In this document: positions 4,913-7,672 of the stretch, one piece after another
How the letters are laid out: each line of letters begins with the position of its first letter
How positions within the stretch are numbered: position 1 is the first letter of the stretch
NCBI GenBank assembly: GCA_004299665.1
Contig: SCQZ01000013.1
Span: 1-7,672, forward strand
DNA: 7,672 bases
Reading direction: 5' to 3'
Source of the DNA: Jatrophihabitans sp.
GTDB taxonomy: Bacteria > Actinomycetota > Actinomycetes > Mycobacteriales > Jatrophihabitantaceae
Translations under genes and position numbers: made by a program
Notes under the pieces: generated by a model
Database searches by the model: none
What the model saw: the letters and a program-made list of their open reading frames with translations, nothing else
Told to the model about the DNA's origin: nothing

Positions 4913-5749
4913 ATGTCAGAGGCAACCGGGAGCGGCACCAGGCTCACCGCCGCCGAGATCTTTCGCATCGCGGTCCGCACGGGCGAGGACGAACTCAAGC
5001 GCTCCTCCGCCGGACTGGGGCTGTCGGGGCTGGCCGCGGGTCTGGGGATGGGACTCACCGGGCTCGGCTCGGCCGCCCTGATCGCCACCACCGGGGCGCA
5101 CGGCCCGCTCGCCTCGCTGGTCGGCGCGGTGCTGTACCCGCTCGGCTTCATCGTCGTCGTCGTCGGCCGCGCACAGTTGTACACCGAGAACACCCTGTTC
5201 CCCGTCGTCCTGGTGCTCGAGCGGCGCCGGCACCTGCGCAACACGCTGCGGCTGTGGGGCGTCGTGTTCGCCGCCAACGTGCTGGGCGCGCTGCTGTTCG
5301 CGGTGCTGGCGATGAAGACGCCCGCGCTGCAGACCCCGCTGCGCACCGCGCTGGCGGAACTGGGAACGCGCGCGGCGACCGGCGGCAGCTTCGTCGGGCT
5401 GTTCTGGGCCGGGGTGCTCGGCGGGTGGATCATCGCCCTGATGGCCTGGCTGGTCAGCGCGGCGCGCTTCACCATGGGCCAGATCGTCCTGATCTACCTC
5501 ATGACGTTCGTCGTCGGGGCGGCACACCTGGCGCACTGCATCGCCGGCAGCGGCGAGGCGCTGTGCGCGGTCCTGGCCGGGAACATCGGCGGGGGCACCT
5601 ACGTCGGATGGCTGACGGCCGCGACGCTCGGCAACACCGTCGGCGGCGTGCTGATCGTGAGCCTGCTGAACTACGGCCAGGTGATGGGCTCCGGCCGCGA
5701 CGTCGCCCGCGCCGAACGCTCGCTGGCCGACATCGAGGACGGGCGCTGA
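4913..5749 (+). CDS. Formate/nitrite transporter (FNT) family channel, YfdC-like
   Basis: A 278-residue inner-membrane protein of the FNT family, pentameric channels for small monovalent anions (formate, nitrite, hydrosulfide). A hydrophilic N-terminus with a short helix (residues 11-31) precedes about six membrane segments. Family marks are GFIVVVVGRAQLYTENTLFPVV (78-99, the first broken-helix region), AHCIAGSGEALCAVLAG (207-223) with His208 at the position of the central pore histidine of FocA, and GNTVGGVLIVSLLNYGQV (240-257). The GRAQLYTEN form, rather than GAELFTGN, is what I associate with the YfdC branch, whose substrate is not established. Nitrite or formate transport should therefore not be assumed. 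The gene is divergent from narK, and the aminotransferase start follows 23 nt after its stop. There is no normal ribosome binding site. ATG 4913 is supported by the N-terminal LTAAEIF, a common FNT beginning. Confidence 0.9.
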   Translation: MSEATGSGTRLTAAEIFRIAVRTGEDELKRSSAGLGLSGLAAGLGMGLTGLGSAALIATTGAHGPLASLVGAVLYPLGFIVVVVGRAQLYTENTLFPVVLVLERRRHLRNTLRLWGVVFAANVLGALLFAVLAMKTPALQTPLRTALAELGTRAATGGSFVGLFWAGVLGGWIIALMAWLVSAARFTMGQIVLIYLMTFVVGAAHLAHCIAGSGEALCAVLAGNIGGGTYVGWLTAATLGNTVGGVLIVSLLNYGQVMGSGRDVARAERSLADIEDGR

Positions 5750-5753
5750 CCGC

Positions 5754-5772
5754 GGGCCCGTACGGTGGGCCC
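5754..5772 (+). promoter_or_regulatory. TACGGT -10 element inside a GGGCCC inverted repeat before the aminotransferase
   Basis: GGGCCC (5754-5759) and GGGCCC (5767-5772) pair around the loop GTACGGT, and the second arm touches the GTG start at 5773. TACGGT (5761-5766) fits TAnnnT and lies 6 nt before the GTG, the geometry of a leaderless promoter. In a transcript reading through from the FNT gene the same bases would form a hairpin that hides the start or ends transcription. Confidence 0.5.
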
Positions 5773-7215
5773 GTGGACATCGCGCGACTGCTCGCAGAGC
5801 GTGGCGGCGAGCGGTACGACCTGCACCGCCGCCACGGCAACCCCCAACTGCCCCGGATGCTCCATGCGATCGGCTTCGACCGGCAGTACGTGCGCGGCAC
5901 CGGCTGCTACCTCTACGACGACGAGGGCCACGAGTACCTGGACATGCTGGCCGGCTTCGGGGTGTTCGCGCTCGGCCGGTCGCACCCCACGGTGCGCGAC
6001 GCGCTGCACCAGGTGCTGGACCTCGAACTCGCCGACCTCACCCAGTTCGACGCCCCGCCGCTGGCGGGGTTGCTCGCCGAGCGGCTGCTGGCCCACACGC
6101 CGCACCTGGACCGGGTCTACTTCGGCAACAGCGGCACCGAGGCTGTCGAGGCCGCGCTGAAGTTCGCCCGCCGCGCCACCGGCCGGCCCCGGATCCTGTA
6201 CTGCGATCACGCCTTCCACGGGCTGACGGTCGGGTCGCTGTCGGTGAACGGGGCGCGCGAGTTCCGCGGCGGCTTCGGGCCGTTGCTGGCGGACACCCGG
6301 ATCCCCTTCGGGGACCTGGGCGCCCTGCGCCGCGAACTGCGCCGTGGCGACGTGGCGGCCCTGATCGTCGAGCCGATACAGGGCAAGGGCGTCGCCGTGG
6401 CGCCCGAGGGCTACCTCGCGAGCGCGCAGGCGCTGCTGCACGAGCACGGCTCGCTGCTCGTCGCCGACGAGGTGCAGACCGGCCTCGGGCGGACGGGCGA
6501 GTTCTTCGCCTACCAGCACGACGGGGTGCAGCCGGACCTGGTTCCCACCGCGAAGGCGCTCTCCGGCGGGTACATCCCGATCGGCGCGACCCTCGGCCGC
6601 GGGTGGATCTTCGACAAGGTCTACTCCTCCATCGACCGGGTGCTCGTGCACGACTCGACGTTCGGCTCGAACGCGCAGGCCATGACCGCGGGGCTGGCGA
6701 CCCTCGAGGTCTTCGAGCGGGAGGGGATCGTCGCGCACGCCCGGGAGGTCGGCGACGAGTTGCGCGGCCGCCTGGCGCAGCTCGTGGGGCGCTACGAGAT
6801 GCTGCGGGAGGTGCGCGGCCGCGGGCTCATGATCGGAATCGAGTTCGGGCGACCCTCCTCGCTGCGGCTGCGGGCCTCGTGGACGGCGCTGCAGACGGCG
6901 CGCAAGGGGCTGTTCGCGCAGACGATCGTGCACGCGCTGTTCCACCGGCACCGGATCCTGACCCAGGTCTCCGGCGACCACGTCGAGGTCATCAAGCTGA
7001 TCCCGCCACTGATCATCGGGCCGGCGGAGGTCGACCGCTTCGTCGCCGCGTTCGTCGACGTGATGGAGGAGGCGCACCGCGGCACCAAGCTGATCCAGGG
7101 ATTCGGGCGCTCGTTGATCGCCGGCCGGGACGTCGCCCTGAGGCCTCGCGGCCGCCGTGTGACGATCGGCGCCGGTGAACCCGGCACACTCTCCTCGGTG
7201 GGTCGTGACCGGTAG
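5773..7215 (+). CDS. Class-III PLP-dependent aminotransferase, HpnO-like
   Basis: A 480-residue cytosolic fold-type I aminotransferase of the ornithine/acetylornithine group. Visible landmarks are YLYDDEGHEYLDMLAGFGVFALG (47-69), the cofactor phosphate segment NSGTEA (119-124), HAFHG (146-150) for ring stacking, VEPIQGKG (199-206), the ADEVQTGLGRTG block (231-242) with Asp232 contacting the pyridine nitrogen, and TAKALSGG with the Schiff-base Lys261. The segment from GLMIGIEFG to IKLIPPL (351-412), including WTALQTARKGLFAQ, resembles the hopanoid aminotransferase HpnO more than ArgD or GabT. No hopanoid gene is present, so the substrate is open. After the catalytic domain a basic tail (about 437-480) extends the protein. 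GTG 5773 is the first start in frame with the family N-terminus. The frame stays open far upstream, but that sequence is only a shadow of the FNT gene. There is no Shine-Dalgarno, so it is probably leaderless. Confidence 0.88.
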   Translation: MDIARLLAERGGERYDLHRRHGNPQLPRMLHAIGFDRQYVRGTGCYLYDDEGHEYLDMLAGFGVFALGRSHPTVRDALHQVLDLELADLTQFDAPPLAGLLAERLLAHTPHLDRVYFGNSGTEAVEAALKFARRATGRPRILYCDHAFHGLTVGSLSVNGAREFRGGFGPLLADTRIPFGDLGALRRELRRGDVAALIVEPIQGKGVAVAPEGYLASAQALLHEHGSLLVADEVQTGLGRTGEFFAYQHDGVQPDLVPTAKALSGGYIPIGATLGRGWIFDKVYSSIDRVLVHDSTFGSNAQAMTAGLATLEVFEREGIVAHAREVGDELRGRLAQLVGRYEMLREVRGRGLMIGIEFGRPSSLRLRASWTALQTARKGLFAQTIVHALFHRHRILTQVSGDHVEVIKLIPPLIIGPAEVDRFVAAFVDVMEEAHRGTKLIQGFGRSLIAGRDVALRPRGRRVTIGAGEPGTLSSVGRDR

Positions 7216-7220
7216 CGCGG

Positions 7221-7242
7221 CAGCGGCCGGCCGCGCCCGCTG
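7221..7242 (+). terminator. Possible terminator hairpin after the aminotransferase
   Basis: CAGCGG (7221-7226) pairs with CCGCTG (7237-7242) across a 10-nt loop, starting 5 nt after the TAG stop. The same bases contain a 12-bp perfect palindrome, GCGGCCGGCCGC (7223-7234). No T-tract follows. The position is right for a terminator in the 45-nt gap before mtnA, but the stem is short. Confidence 0.35.
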
Positions 7243-7248
7243 ACGTGA

Positions 7249-7254
7249 GACGGT
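7249..7254 (+). promoter_or_regulatory. -10-like hexamer placed for a leaderless mtnA mRNA
   Basis: GACGGT (7249-7254) lies 6 nt before the GTG at 7261. The stretch GACGGT-GGACCG-GTG closely repeats TACGGT-GGGCCC-GTG in front of the aminotransferase. It departs from TAnnnT at its first base. No Shine-Dalgarno is visible. Confidence 0.35.
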
Positions 7255-7260
7255 GGACCG

Positions 7261-7672
7261 GTGCGGACCGTCGATTGGGTGCAGGGGCAGGTCGAGATCG
7301 TCGACCAGACCCTGCTGCCGGGCCAGGAGCTCCGGCTGCGGATCTCCCGCGTGGACGAGCTGATCGAGGCGATCAGGAGGCTGGCGGTGCGCGGCGCGCC
7401 CGCGCTCGGCGCCGCAGGGGCGCTCGGGGTGGTGCTCGCCGTGACCGAGGCCGACCGGTGCGGCTGGGACGCCGCCCGCCTCGAGCAGGCGATCGCCCGG
7501 CTGCGCGCGGCGCGGCCGACCGCGGTGAACCTGACCGGCGCCGTGGACCGGGTGGCGGCGCGGATGTCGCAGGGCGCCGACGTGGTGCTGCGCGAGGCAC
7601 TCGCGGTGCTGGAGGAGGACGTGTCGGCCAACCGGGCGCTCGCCGCGAACGGCGCCGACCTGCTCGTCGGCC
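7261..7672 (+). CDS. mtnA: S-methyl-5-thioribose-1-phosphate isomerase, N-terminal part (3' end outside window)
   Basis: The first 137 residues of a protein whose family is usually about 320-350 long. It converts 5-methylthioribose-1-phosphate to 5-methylthioribulose-1-phosphate in methionine salvage. Recognisable features are the opening RTVDW (2-6), IVDQTLLPGQE (13-23), the signature RGAPALG (44-50) and RPTAVNL (85-91), all characteristic of MtnA within the eIF2B-like isomerase family. The catalytic Cys and Asp lie beyond the window. The start is well defined: an in-frame TGA at 7246-7248 is followed by GTG 7261 as the first possible start, and the next GTG would remove the RTVDW motif. It follows the aminotransferase by 45 nt on the same strand but appears to have its own leaderless start. 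A ribose-1,5-bisphosphate isomerase, from the same superfamily, is less likely given the opening motif. Confidence 0.93.
   Translation, partial: MRTVDWVQGQVEIVDQTLLPGQELRLRISRVDELIEAIRRLAVRGAPALGAAGALGVVLAVTEADRCGWDAARLEQAIARLRAARPTAVNLTGAVDRVAARMSQGADVVLREALAVLEEDVSANRALAANGADLLVG

Noticed and set aside
4855..5772. N-terminal extension of the aminotransferase across the FNT gene
   Set aside because: It is an out-of-frame reading of a clear FNT channel gene. The aminotransferase fold starts after 5773.
5671..7077. Long minus-strand open frame opposite the aminotransferase
   Set aside because: It reads as a shadow (Arg/Val/Gln/Gly-rich, no motif) of a clear PLP enzyme.
5773..7672. Aminotransferase as a methionine-salvage enzyme paired with mtnA
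   Set aside because: The transaminase that ends methionine salvage is usually class I. This one is class III and HpnO-like, and mtnA seems to have its own start signals.
1..7672. Mobile elements, CRISPR arrays, tRNA or rRNA genes, attachment sites
   Set aside because: No transposase or integrase coding, no regularly spaced repeats, no tRNA-like cloverleaf or CCA end, and no terminal inverted repeats bounding a segment were seen.

Overview
The window comes from a high-GC actinobacterium, most likely of the Pseudonocardiaceae type. The evidence is the very high G+C, the strong G/C bias at third codon positions, frequent GTG starts, several starts that look leaderless, and the protein families present. 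All family assignments were made by reading the sequence, without a database search. There are eight protein-coding genes: six complete, and one cut at each window edge. No rRNA, tRNA, CRISPR array, insertion sequence or phage gene was seen.

Layout. (1) 2-478 (+): the 3' end of ctaD, cytochrome c oxidase subunit I, closed by a hairpin shared with the convergent gene. (2) 492-1009 (-): two overlapping genes for paralogous two-helix membrane proteins of unknown function. (3) 1091-2794 (-): an acyl-CoA synthetase of the medium-chain/benzoate-like ANL type. (4) 2898-4573 (-): a NarK-type nitrate/nitrite transporter followed 14 nt later by a small hemerythrin-domain protein that begins with a CxxCxC motif. 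(5) 4574-4912: a 339-nt divergent intergenic region. It holds a sigma70-like promoter overlapped by a palindromic operator candidate, then a structured segment ending in a perfect 15-bp stem. (6) 4913-5749 (+): a formate/nitrite-transporter family channel closest to the YfdC branch. (7) 5773-7215 (+): a class-III PLP aminotransferase resembling the hopanoid enzyme HpnO. (8) 7261-7672 (+): the 5' part of mtnA, from methionine salvage.

How the genes may work together. The one clear functional cluster is the divergent pair in the middle: narK plus hemerythrin on the minus strand, and the FNT channel on the plus strand. Both transporters belong to families that move nitrogen or other small anions, and hemerythrin-fold di-iron proteins are commonly linked to O2 or NO handling. 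A nitrogen-oxyanion import and NO/O2-handling module is a reasonable inference. The control region between them, with its operator-like palindrome and its structured leader or small RNA, is the least explained and most interesting part of the window. The acyl-CoA synthetase, the aminotransferase and mtnA look like independently transcribed housekeeping or accessory genes, and each has a start compatible with leaderless translation.
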